Shown here piece after piece: positions 1-7,649 of a stretch of DNA of 64,000 nucleotides. The position numbers and the translations under genes were made by a program. This stretch comes from Thermoproteota archaeon. GTDB lineage: Archaea; Korarchaeota; Korarchaeia; Korarchaeales; Korarchaeaceae. Position 1 is the stretch's first letter. Each line of letters starts with the position of its first letter. The stretch spans positions 1 through 64,000 of the forward strand of contig JAOZFG010000003.1 of assembly GCA_027491435.1 (NCBI GenBank). Reading direction: 5' to 3'. The notes beneath the pieces were generated by a model that saw only the letters and a program-made list of their open reading frames with translations, was not told the DNA's origin and did not search any database.

Positions 1-138
1 ATAACTTGTCAAGGGTTGGTGGGCGAAGAAGTTTACTTAGCTATACTGTCAGCAACTGTGGCTGGGGCTGGATGGGTCGTTAAGAGGGCTTGGTCTATCG
101 TAATAGGAGGAAGAGGAGAGAATGACCTAGCGGGATAA
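1..138 (+). CDS. Possible 3' end of an unknown protein (partial)
   Basis: Frame 1 is open from the window edge to a TAA at 136-138, giving 45 residues that end in LAG. The stretch contains a hydrophobic segment (LAILSATVAGAGWVV). I recognise no family. An open frame of 45 codons can arise by chance, so this is only a candidate for the end of a gene that starts outside the window. Confidence 0.25.
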   Translation: MTCQGLVGEEVYLAILSATVAGAGWVVKRAWSIVIGGRGENDLAG

Positions 139-557
139 AGAAATCATTAAGCTAATCTGGTGGCTTAATTCACGGTTTCAGACCCACTACAGGAAGTTTA
201 TTAAGCCGAGAGGCTGTTGATGTTTGCAAACATAGCTGAGCTCGAGATAATGGACCTATAAGGCGAGTTGGGCTATCTTACTGGGGAAGGCTATTAGAAT
301 TTGCTAAAGAGGAGTAAAGTAGCTAGCTGTGTACTAGCTACATATCAGTCGACCCAATTACTAAGACATCCACGTGAGCAGAAGGTCAGAAGTGTGAACT
401 GAAAAATCAGATAAGCTCCACTATACTGAATCCATCTGCAGGGGTATTAGGAGCCCACGCTCAGCGTGAGCTGGGCACTCCATCCCCCAAGGGTTCGTTG
501 ATGCTCGCACTCCTCATCGCGTGGGCCATCAATACCAACAGGGCAGTCACAAAAACT
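139..557. other. Gap without a convincing gene, with one strong hairpin
   Basis: No plausible coding frame is seen. At 450-481 lies a stable imperfect hairpin (GGAG and GCCCA pair with TGGGC and CTCC around a CTCAGCGTGAG tip). Its left arm GCCCACGC (453-460) can instead pair perfectly with GCGTGGGC at 519-526, so two folds compete. The gap lies downstream of the left-edge frame and downstream of the minus-strand gene that ends at 558. It may be a terminator region or a small RNA. I could not match it to a tRNA or a known structured RNA. Confidence 0.4.
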
Positions 558-1328
558 TTACATCTTGGTTAAGTTCTTAGCGTCCTTCAAGCAGTGCGCC
601 TTAACGTTCCCAAACTCCCACGTCCTGCCTTCCAGTTCAAATAGCTCCACTGCCCTCTTCACCTGGCCCTCCTTCAACGCTTCCATAGCTTTGATGTAGA
701 GGTCGTTGAACCTTCTGTACCTGAACTCAAGCCCCTGGCCCTGCCAGGGCTTCGGGGTCAGATCCTCGGGCCTGTCCACGTCAGCGAACCTCCACCCATG
801 CCTTAGAGACATCAGGTTCATGAGCAGTAGGGATTCGGCAGACCTGTGAAAGTCCGTGACCCTAGCCCCCTTGAGCCTGCAGGCCTCCAACGCCGCCCTG
901 AACGGGGCCTCCTTAACTACCAAGGTTATTAGAGATTCGACTGCCTCCTTGTAGTAGACTCCGTAAACTTCAGCGCTTCCAGCCCCCTCGAATGAGGAGA
1001 TGAGCTCCTCAACGGCCTCTTTGGTGATCCAGGGTAGGTCGGCTGGCAACACTAAGGTTGGACCGATGAAGCCGGCGGTTAAGACCCCCCTGACCGGTCC
1101 TGAGCAGGGCATGTCCCTGTCCACGAGTACTGGAACCCCTAGCATCTCCTTTAGGGTTTTAGCCCTCCTCTCCCCGTTGGTGACCACAATAACCCTCTCA
1201 ACCACTTCCCTCACGGACTCGACCACTCTGACCAGTATCGGCTTCCCCTCAACTGGGTAGAGGAGCTTATCTCTCCCGAATCTCCTGGACAAGCCCCCCG
1301 CCAGTACCACAGAGGCCTTCACTTCCAT
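558..1328 (-). CDS. mobA: MobA-like molybdenum cofactor nucleotidyltransferase
   Basis: The N-terminus carries the MobA signature LAGGLSRRFGRDKL at residues 9-22, the glycine-rich GTP site plus the Asp-Lys pair. A pocket with PADLPW follows near residue 96. MobA joins GMP to molybdopterin to make the dinucleotide cofactor used by formate dehydrogenase-type enzymes, which fits the molybdopterin formate dehydrogenase at the far right of the window. The protein has 256 residues, against about 190-200 for MobA. Its last ~65 residues (after KPWQGQG) form an extra, probably helical, domain that I cannot assign. The ATG at 1328 faces the divergent phosphoesterase gene across 65 bp. A related nucleotidyltransferase, such as a cobinamide-phosphate guanylyltransferase, is possible. 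Confidence 0.8.
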   Translation of the reverse strand: MEVKASVVLAGGLSRRFGRDKLLYPVEGKPILVRVVESVREVVERVIVVTNGERRAKTLKEMLGVPVLVDRDMPCSGPVRGVLTAGFIGPTLVLPADLPWITKEAVEELISSFEGAGSAEVYGVYYKEAVESLITLVVKEAPFRAALEACRLKGARVTDFHRSAESLLLMNLMSLRHGWRFADVDRPEDLTPKPWQGQGLEFRYRRFNDLYIKAMEALKEGQVKRAVELFELEGRTWEFGNVKAHCLKDAKNLTKM

Positions 1329-1393
1329 AGTATCGCTCCTGAAAACTCCCCATACCGCTTAAATACTCTAGGAACGGATAAAGAGGGGTTTGA

Positions 1394-3178
1394 ATGAGGA
1401 AGGCCATCCTCCTTTCCATGTTAATCCTTCTCCTCGTGTCTCTGCCAACCTTCTTAGAGGTTAGAGCACAGGAGGACCTGCCTCCCTACCACGTCAAGCC
1501 GGTCAACGGCATCTTCTACCCCAGGATTGGCTATCCAGCCCTGGTAGTCAACGGCTCCACTGTAAAAGTAGTCTTAGAGAGGACGGCCGTGGAATCCGTC
1601 TGGTTAGAGTCCATATACCTGGGGAAGTACGAGCAAGTCATATCTGGGCAAAGGCAGTCCAAACTCGGGGGCTTTGAGGTGACGGTGCTTGAAGTGAAGG
1701 TTAGCGCTCCCCCTGGGCTGTACAACCTGACGGTTAAGGCAAAGGGTAAGGTTTACACGGAGCCAAACTCCGTGGCCGTCTTCCAAGATTACCCCAAGGA
1801 GCTTAAGGTAGTCCACTGGACTGATACCCATTACGGGGTTAGGGACATACCCAAGCACATGACCAATCAGCTCCTGTTCAGATCAGCCATAGCCACCTTC
1901 AATGCCTTGAAGCCAGACCTGGTGCTGCACACGGGCGACGTTATAGATGCTATAGTGGATAAGGGAGAGGAGGAGCCCTTCAGGAGGGCTTACGAGGACT
2001 TGATCTCATTGAGGGTTCCAATAATAATGGTGCAGGGCAACAACGACAACACGGCCTTGGAGAAGGGAGCCTACTACTGGGAGAAGTACTTCGGCCCCCT
2101 ATACGGAGAGGTGAAGTTCGGGCCCTACGGCTTCTACCTAGTCGATTCCGACACGGGCAGGATAGTCATGAGTCAGTTCAAGTACATGTCAGGAAAGGTG
2201 GACATGGGGGTTGGGCTCACCCACTACCCGTTCGACGACAAGGACATAAGGATGTGGGAAGTCGATGAGCAGGGCAACTTCGTCAAGAGCCTTGAGTACG
2301 AGGAGACCGTGAACAAGTTCTTGGAGTTCTCTAAGGATTGGGGTGTTAAGCTCTGGCTCACCGGACACTGGCACAATGACGGGGAGTGGGAGTACGGGGA
2401 CGTGAAGGTTCTGCTCACTGACGCCGGGCAGTACGATCACGGGACCAGCTATGGGGGAGAGGCTGACGACTACGGCCACTACAGGCTGGTAACCCTTTAC
2501 GAGAACGGGAGGTTCTCCTACGATGAGACCAATTCCCTGAGGTCCTTCAACGTTACCTTCCTGAGGAGGCTTTCCTGGACTTCATCTAGCGCGGCTTTCT
2601 ACGTCGCCAGCCTTGAGGAGAGGACCGTGAACGTGACGGTGGTGTTGAGCAAGTATGTGGAGAACCCTAACGTTGAAGGAGCTAAGCTGTTGAGCGCTAA
2701 AGAGGTGGAAGGGAGGGGGATTTACACCCTTCAGGTGAGGGTCAAGGGGAAGAAGCTAGTCGTGATACAAGCTGAGCCCGACAAGGAGAAGCCGGAGGTT
2801 TCAGTAAAAGAGGTCAAGAGCGGTGACAAGATAATGCTGTTCTACAGGGCCGAGGACAGGGGAACCGGGGTTAAGGAGGTCAAGTTCTACTTCTCCAAGG
2901 ACAACAAGACTTGGGAGTTAGTGAAGCCTGAGCTAGACACGGGATGGCCCACCTGGAAAGTGGACCCTGAGGAGAAGGTCTACTACAAGGTGGAGGTGTC
3001 CGACGCCGCCGGCAACAAAGTTGTTAAGTACTTCGTCCACAAGCCCACTAAGCCCACCACGATAATGGTCACTAAGACCGCTGCCACTTCCACTTCTGGG
3101 GCCCTTAACTTGACCTTAGTGGGGTTAGTCGTCGTTGTGGCGGTGGCCCTGATCCTGCTCTTCATAAAAAGGAGGTGA
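1394..3178 (+). CDS. Exported calcineurin-like metallophosphoesterase, C-terminally membrane-anchored
   Basis: A Sec-type signal peptide (residues 1-25, ending near VRAQ) precedes an Ig-like segment and then a calcineurin-type phosphoesterase core. Metal-binding blocks in order are DTH near 144, GDVID near 182, GNND near 215, THYP near 275 and GHWHND near 323. After the core come a beta-rich region resembling a fibronectin/Ig module (about 460-550), a Thr/Ser-rich stretch, and a final transmembrane helix at about 571-590 ending in KRR. The enzyme should therefore act outside the cell while tethered to the membrane. Its substrate (nucleotide, phosphodiester or other) cannot be read from sequence. 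The ATG follows GAGGGG, with a TATA-like CTTAAATA about 30 bases upstream. Confidence 0.85.
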   Translation: MRKAILLSMLILLLVSLPTFLEVRAQEDLPPYHVKPVNGIFYPRIGYPALVVNGSTVKVVLERTAVESVWLESIYLGKYEQVISGQRQSKLGGFEVTVLEVKVSAPPGLYNLTVKAKGKVYTEPNSVAVFQDYPKELKVVHWTDTHYGVRDIPKHMTNQLLFRSAIATFNALKPDLVLHTGDVIDAIVDKGEEEPFRRAYEDLISLRVPIIMVQGNNDNTALEKGAYYWEKYFGPLYGEVKFGPYGFYLVDSDTGRIVMSQFKYMSGKVDMGVGLTHYPFDDKDIRMWEVDEQGNFVKSLEYEETVNKFLEFSKDWGVKLWLTGHWHNDGEWEYGDVKVLLTDAGQYDHGTSYGGEADDYGHYRLVTLYENGRFSYDETNSLRSFNVTFLRRLSWTSSSAAFYVASLEERTVNVTVVLSKYVENPNVEGAKLLSAKEVEGRGIYTLQVRVKGKKLVVIQAEPDKEKPEVSVKEVKSGDKIMLFYRAEDRGTGVKEVKFYFSKDNKTWELVKPELDTGWPTWKVDPEEKVYYKVEVSDAAGNKVVKYFVHKPTKPTTIMVTKTAATSTSGALNLTLVGLVVVVAVALILLFIKRR

Positions 3179-3179
3179 G

Positions 3180-4436
3180 CTACACCCCTATTTTTCTTAA
3201 GAACTCAGCATGCATCTTCATTCCCTCCATTTCAGCCAGCCTTTCAGCCACCTTGGCCAGCTTCCTTCTAAGGTTCTCTTCAAGTCTGGCCACCGAGACT
3301 GCCTTCATGAAATCGTAAATGGTGAGGCCGCCCCTCCTCCTCGAGTATCCAGAGGTGGGAAGCCTCTGGGGTATCCCTATCGCGTAATCTGCTAGAGGAG
3401 AGGGCGTGTTGTAGAGCACCTGCCCAACATTGACCAAGTTAGCGTTGTTGAGCCCATCACCGTAAATGACCACTCTAGAGGGGGAAAGCACGTTTATTGC
3501 CTCTTCCATCTCCTCAACAGGTAGCACTAAGGCTACTGCTCCCCTTAAAGCCTCTTTGACTATCTCAGAGGAGTTGAGGTCCGCTAGCCTCCTATTGACC
3601 TCATCTACGAGATCCTCGCTGTGAGCGATCAATAAGAGCAAGGTGTCTACCCCGTGCTCGGCCTGTGCAATTAGCTCCCAGGCCACGATCTCGGGATCGG
3701 CTCCATGGAGGGCAACCACTACATGCTCGGGCGGGTTAGACGGAAAGTCCACTGGCACGTCAGGGGCTACTATCTGCTTGGCTGCCATGAAGAACACGTC
3801 TCCCGAGCCGAATATCTTCTGAACAGCAGGTATTGTTGCCGTCCCATAGGCCATGACTGCCACCGCTATGGGGCCGCCTATCTTGAACACCCTGTCCACC
3901 TCCGCTACCTTTGCGGCTGCCAGCAGGTATGGGTTAACCCTACCTCCCACCGGTGGGGTGAACAGGAACACCTCGTTAACCCCGGCCACTTTGGCGGGAA
4001 TTGCCGTGTAGAACAGGTTGCTTATGTAAGCGTACTCCCCGGACTCAGGCACGTGTACCCCAACCCTCTCAAGGGGGACCCACCTTATGCCGTAAGAGCT
4101 CCCATCCTCCCACCTCTCTATGACGTTTTCAGGGATCTGCTTCTCGTAGAAGGACCTTATCCTCTCGGCCGTTTCCTCAAGCAGGTTTATGTCTTTCCCA
4201 ACCTTGGACAGGGCGTCATCCATCTCGGCTTTGGATACCTCTAAGTCGCTTAACTTAACGTCCAAGCCGTAGTACTTTCTGACCTGATCGATGACGCCTT
4301 CGTCTCCTCGAAGCTTGACCTCCTCTATTATAGGTTGAACGGATTCCCTGTAAATGGCCAGCATTATCTCCCTGGATTCGGTTTCTGTCAAAAACTTCCA
4401 GGCTTCGGAACCCTTCAGCACCTTCAAAAAGGACAC
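3180..4436 (-). CDS. hisD: Histidinol dehydrogenase
   Basis: This is a 418-residue, full-length HisD-family protein, which oxidises L-histidinol to histidine in two NAD-dependent steps. Conserved blocks are visible: AQAEHGVDT (Gln and His of the zinc/catalytic site), SPLADYAIG (zinc Asp), RLPTSG, GGLTIYDFMK, and a late His in MKMHAEF matching the last zinc ligand. The usual GPNHVLPT block reads GIPQRLPT here, so it is a diverged member. HisD relatives acting on other amino alcohols exist, and no other his gene is nearby. The GTG at 4436 has a TATA box 26 bases upstream, implying a leaderless mRNA. It converges on the phosphoesterase gene with a 1 bp gap. Confidence 0.88.
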   Translation of the reverse strand: MSFLKVLKGSEAWKFLTETESREIMLAIYRESVQPIIEEVKLRGDEGVIDQVRKYYGLDVKLSDLEVSKAEMDDALSKVGKDINLLEETAERIRSFYEKQIPENVIERWEDGSSYGIRWVPLERVGVHVPESGEYAYISNLFYTAIPAKVAGVNEVFLFTPPVGGRVNPYLLAAAKVAEVDRVFKIGGPIAVAVMAYGTATIPAVQKIFGSGDVFFMAAKQIVAPDVPVDFPSNPPEHVVVALHGADPEIVAWELIAQAEHGVDTLLLLIAHSEDLVDEVNRRLADLNSSEIVKEALRGAVALVLPVEEMEEAINVLSPSRVVIYGDGLNNANLVNVGQVLYNTPSPLADYAIGIPQRLPTSGYSRRRGGLTIYDFMKAVSVARLEENLRRKLAKVAERLAEMEGMKMHAEFLRKIGV

Positions 4437-4456
4437 CCCTATTACAGTGTGGTCGG

Positions 4457-4466
4457 AATACTTAAA
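4457..4466 (-). promoter_or_regulatory. TATA box for leaderless hisD
   Basis: On the minus strand TTTAAGTATT is centred about 26 bases before the GTG start at 4436. Transcription would begin at or next to the start codon. Confidence 0.55.
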
Positions 4467-4527
4467 TTCATGAGAGGGGATCCGCTTATCAATTTCAGCA
4501 TTACGTTTAAATAAAGGGAAGTGTTTT

Positions 4528-4573
4528 GGGGCTGGATCCTTTGCGCGGGTAGCCCTTGGGAGGGATCCAGCCC
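4528..4573. other. Perfect 11-bp stem hairpin with nearby TATA-like box
   Basis: GGGCTGGATCC (4529-4539) pairs perfectly with GGATCCAGCCC (4563-4573) around a 23-base loop. On the plus strand TTTAAATA (4506-4513) stands just upstream. The expected start point, about 26 bases on, would however fall inside the 5' arm. The element lies between the end of the minus-strand gene at 4712-5026 and the start of hisD. A small RNA, a terminator for the minus-strand transcript or a protein-binding palindrome are all possible. Confidence 0.4.
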
Positions 4574-4711
4574 TTCACAAGCTCCAGGCTGCCAATATAA
4601 CGGTGACTTCCAGTTCCTAAAATGTCAGAGGTCGAAATTGAAATTTTGAGCCTCCTTGTCCCTCTCAATTAGTTGAGGCCGATCTATAGGAGTTAAGGGT
4701 TGTGAAGGTCG

Positions 4712-5026
4712 CTAATCACCTTTAATCGCTTTACTAACCGTCCTAACCGTCTTTAAGAAGAGCGGATTCGTCTCGTGAATGTATCTTCTTACCTTTATAA
4801 CTTCATTGAAGACCTCCTCCTGATAGTCCACAACGGCGTAAACCCCTCTGGGAACCACCCAATCTCCTCTCCTCAGGGATAGCGGGGCGTTTAACTCCAC
4901 GTGATACCCTTCGTCGGAGTACAGGTCATCAGGCCACTTCTGATCGCCCTTCACGTGAACTAACTTTGATCCAGGACTCCAGGGAACCTCAGATAGCCTA
5001 GCGACCTCCACCACGTTCAAATGCAT
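4712..5026 (-). CDS. Small hypothetical protein
   Basis: A 104-residue soluble protein with no signal peptide or membrane segment. The middle (LRRGDWVVPRGVYAVVDYQEEVF) reads like a small beta-barrel and is followed by a basic helical tail. I do not recognise the family. Codon use (AGG/AGA arginine, GAG glutamate) matches neighbouring genes, and the ATG at 5026 gives a clean start, so it is probably real. It lies alone on the minus strand, divergent from the ASCH-domain gene. Confidence 0.55.
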   Translation of the reverse strand: MHLNVVEVARLSEVPWSPGSKLVHVKGDQKWPDDLYSDEGYHVELNAPLSLRRGDWVVPRGVYAVVDYQEEVFNEVIKVRRYIHETNPLFLKTVRTVSKAIKGD

Positions 5027-5100
5027 AGTATTAGGGTGGGGCTCTAGCCTATTACAGTTCCGGTCAGCACCTTTTTATCCACCTAAGGGAGTAAGGGACG

Positions 5101-5448
5101 ATGGCCAAGAGGCTTAAGTTCAGGAAGAAGTACAAGGACGCCATAGTCTCGGAGAGGAAGGTGACCACCATAAGGCTGAACACTAAGTTAAAGCCTGGGG
5201 ACGTGGTGGACGTCATAGTGGGTGATGAGAGGATAGGCAAGGCTACAGTTGAGGACGTGAGTGAGAGCTCTATAGGCGACCTAACTGACGAGCACGCCAG
5301 GAGGGATGGCTTTTCCTCGAGGGACGAGTTGATCAAAGAGCTTTTTAGTATCTATGGTAAACTTAATCTGGATACTAAGGTGAAGATAATAAAATTTAAA
5401 TTAGTTAATGTCGGTAAATTTACTGAGAATAGCCAAAATAGTAGATAA
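5101..5448 (+). CDS. ASCH/PUA-like domain protein
   Basis: A 115-residue basic protein. The pattern KYKDAIVSERKVTTIRLNTK, then KPGDVVDV with GDERIGKATVEDV, is typical of the ASCH domain, a PUA-related beta-barrel that binds RNA or modified nucleosides. The acidic stretch DLTDEHARRDGFSSRDEL and a final beta-strand complete the fold. ASCH proteins are proposed to act in RNA metabolism, but the exact ligand is unknown. A CACCTTTTTAT element at about 5067-5077 serves as BRE/TATA, and the ATG at 5101 follows at the usual distance. The last ~15 residues are low-complexity. Confidence 0.75.
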   Translation: MAKRLKFRKKYKDAIVSERKVTTIRLNTKLKPGDVVDVIVGDERIGKATVEDVSESSIGDLTDEHARRDGFSSRDELIKELFSIYGKLNLDTKVKIIKFKLVNVGKFTENSQNSR

Positions 5449-5560
5449 CTGTCAAGGTTAGTAGGGGGCCTGGATTGACGGTCAGCCGAGCCGCTTTAGA
5501 CGAATCTCGATAGAAAAGGTTATATTTTTAAAATGGTGTAGGAGCTGGGGTGATGATCCG

Positions 5561-6040
5561 ATGACCGACCCAGTGATACCTCTCAAGCCCATGGGTAGGG
5601 AGGAGATCCACAAGCTTGAGTACAGCCTGCTCATATCATCCTTGGTTGAGATCCTCACAGATCCCAAGTTCCTAGAGCAGCTTAAAGATCCAAGGGATAG
5701 GCTCACCTGGATAGATAGTATAGCCACCGCCGCTGCAGCGCTGGCTAGGGAGAAGGCCGGTATGACCACCAGCGAGATAGCCGACGACATAGGGAGGACT
5801 GAGGCCACGATAAAGAAGCACCTGAAAGGGGAGACTGAAGCCGGGAAGATAGTGTTGGAGGCCTACAAGAAGTTGGAAAGGGGAGAGGTAGACTCCACTC
5901 TAGCCTCTATACTCGGCCTGAAAAAGGCCGAACCCATAAAGGAGAAGATTGCCGAGCTGAGGAGCTCGTTGGTGGGGCTTAAGGAGTCCATCGATCAGCT
6001 CCTAGGTAAGCTTGAGGAGATAGAGAAGAGCTTGGAGTAG
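5561..6040 (+). CDS. HTH transcriptional regulator with coiled-coil tail
   Basis: A 159-residue protein. Residues ~65-100 (MTTSEIADDIGRTEATIKKHLKG) form a clear helix-turn-helix. The N-terminal part is helical. The C-terminal ~45 residues (LRSSLVGLKESIDQLLGKLEEIEKSLE) form a heptad-patterned coiled coil suited to dimerisation. The layout resembles the archaeal predicted regulators grouped as COG1318. It lies 75 bp before the pilus ATPase gene on the same strand and could control it, but this is inference from position. The ATG at 5561 follows GGGGTGATG as ribosome site, with a TATTTTTAAAA TATA box about 30 bases upstream. Confidence 0.7.
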   Translation: MTDPVIPLKPMGREEIHKLEYSLLISSLVEILTDPKFLEQLKDPRDRLTWIDSIATAAAALAREKAGMTTSEIADDIGRTEATIKKHLKGETEAGKIVLEAYKKLERGEVDSTLASILGLKKAEPIKEKIAELRSSLVGLKESIDQLLGKLEEIEKSLE

Positions 6041-6084
6041 GCCCCTTTATTCACTATTTCACGTCCTCCCCTTATATAAGGACA

Positions 6085-6096
6085 CCTTTTTATTGG
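6085..6096 (+). promoter_or_regulatory. BRE/TATA promoter of the pilus ATPase operon
   Basis: CCTTTTTATTGG is centred about 26 bases before the ATG at 6116, implying a leaderless transcript. The identical 12-mer is found in the promoter of the minus-strand 572-residue surface protein gene (14773-14784). Confidence 0.55.
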
Positions 6097-6115
6097 ACTG
6101 TAGCCCCTATACTCG

Positions 6116-7645
6116 ATGAGAGTGTTGGGCCTAGGGAAAAAGAAGAAGGAGAAGGGAATTAAGATAGATTTCGATCAGTCTAGAGGAGTAATAGAGCCCC
6201 ACAAAGGAGAGGAGCTCATAGGCCCCAAGAGAATGGTTGAGTCGATGGGTCTGGAGCACGTGATAGAGCTCGTGCCAGGCCTCGTCTACCGAGGAGTGAA
6301 AGGCTCTTCATATTACGTGGTTGAGCCCCCTCTGCCTGAGCTTCACAAGGAGTTCCTCATATCCAAGGGCAAGGAGTACGTTCTGGCCAGGATAAAGCCT
6401 GACAAGATAGACGAGATGGAGAAAATCTACGAGAAAGCTGCTGAGTACGCCATCAAAGAGGCCAAGATAGAGCCCAATGAGCAGCTCAAGGAGTACTTGA
6501 AGTATTACCTGAAGAGAGAGATAGAGGGCTTTGGCGCCATAGACCCGCTGATGAGGGATCCCTACATAGAGGACCTCACTCTCCCAGGGAGGGGGAGTAG
6601 GCTCGTCTACGTCTATCTAGGGGATCTGGGAGACTGGTTCAGGTCCAACATAAGGATAGAGGAGGAAGAGGCCAGGAGGATAGTCTTGAAGCTCTCGGAG
6701 CTTATAGGAAAGCAAGTCTCCCTAGCAGAACCAAGGCTGGAGGGAAGGCTCCCCGACGGAAGCAGAGTTCATGCTTTATACGGAGAGGCAGCCAGTTCGG
6801 GGGGCACCATATTCACAATAAGGAGGTTCGTGGTTAGGCCCACCATAGAGCAGTTAATTTTATGGGATGCCATCACAATAGAGGCGGCTGCCTACATATG
6901 GGTCCTCATAGAGCACGGCAGCTCTGGATTCATAGTTGGAGAGACGGGTACCGGTAAGACCACCCTGCTCAACAGCTTGCTATCGCTGTTGCCCAAGAGG
7001 AAGCACATAGTTACCGTGGAGGACACGCCCGAGATATACTTGCCTGAGCACGAGAACTGGTCCTCCCTGCTTGGATCCCCCCCTGGGATGGGGCCCAAGG
7101 GCTTGACCATAGTGGACCTGTTGAGGGACGTCTTGAGGATGAGGCCGGACTACGTAGTGGTGGGAGAGAGCAGAGGTGAGGAAACCAGGCTTCTGTTGCA
7201 ATTCATAAACGTGGGACACACCTCGCTGACCACCTTCCACTCGGACACCCTGGAGGGAGTGATAAGGAGGCTTATGAGCGACCCCATAAACATGACCCCT
7301 GAGGAGGTTGCGAGCTTCAAGGTAGCCGCCCTGCTGAGGAGGAGGGGTAAGAAGAGGGGCGTGGTCAAGATAGCCGAGATACTAAAGCCCCCCGGTGAGG
7401 ACAAGGTCGTCCTCAACACGGTGTTTTACAGGAAAGGTGGGATAGAAGGTCCCTTAGTGGGCGATCCAATAAAGACTAGCAAGCTTTTCCCCGAGATAGC
7501 TGAAAAAGAAGGCATACCCATACAGATAATCATAGAAGAGTATCTGGATAAGATACAGGAGCTAGCTGAAAGGGTTGACAGGTATCAGAGGGAGAAGGCA
7601 AGAAAGGATAGGAAGGCGGTTAAGGAAGTTACGATCAAGAGGTGA
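6116..7645 (+). CDS. Type IV pilus/secretion ATPase (TadA/GspE-like)
   Basis: A 509-residue hexameric secretion ATPase of the GspE/VirB11 superfamily, which powers assembly of pilin-like subunits from the cytoplasmic face. The N-terminal domain (~1-180) ends in the family block EGFGAIDPLMRDPYIEDL. Walker A GETGTGKTT sits near residue 275. VEDTPEIYLPEH follows (Asp box), then RMRPDYVVVGESRGEE (Walker B region) and GHTSLTTFHSD (His box) near 370. The C-terminal 60 residues are charged and helical. The next gene, encoding the membrane platform, starts 4 bp after the stop, so the two are translated together. Similarity is closer to archaeal Tad-like pilus ATPases than to the archaellum ATPase FlaI, but the call rests on motifs only. 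Confidence 0.9.
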   Translation: MRVLGLGKKKKEKGIKIDFDQSRGVIEPHKGEELIGPKRMVESMGLEHVIELVPGLVYRGVKGSSYYVVEPPLPELHKEFLISKGKEYVLARIKPDKIDEMEKIYEKAAEYAIKEAKIEPNEQLKEYLKYYLKREIEGFGAIDPLMRDPYIEDLTLPGRGSRLVYVYLGDLGDWFRSNIRIEEEEARRIVLKLSELIGKQVSLAEPRLEGRLPDGSRVHALYGEAASSGGTIFTIRRFVVRPTIEQLILWDAITIEAAAYIWVLIEHGSSGFIVGETGTGKTTLLNSLLSLLPKRKHIVTVEDTPEIYLPEHENWSSLLGSPPGMGPKGLTIVDLLRDVLRMRPDYVVVGESRGEETRLLLQFINVGHTSLTTFHSDTLEGVIRRLMSDPINMTPEEVASFKVAALLRRRGKKRGVVKIAEILKPPGEDKVVLNTVFYRKGGIEGPLVGDPIKTSKLFPEIAEKEGIPIQIIIEEYLDKIQELAERVDRYQREKARKDRKAVKEVTIKR

Positions 7646-7649
7646 TTAG

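Noticed and set aside
481-526. tRNA-like GGGTTCG sequence near 491
   Set aside because: The acceptor stem, anticodon arm and T-stem pairing could not be completed.
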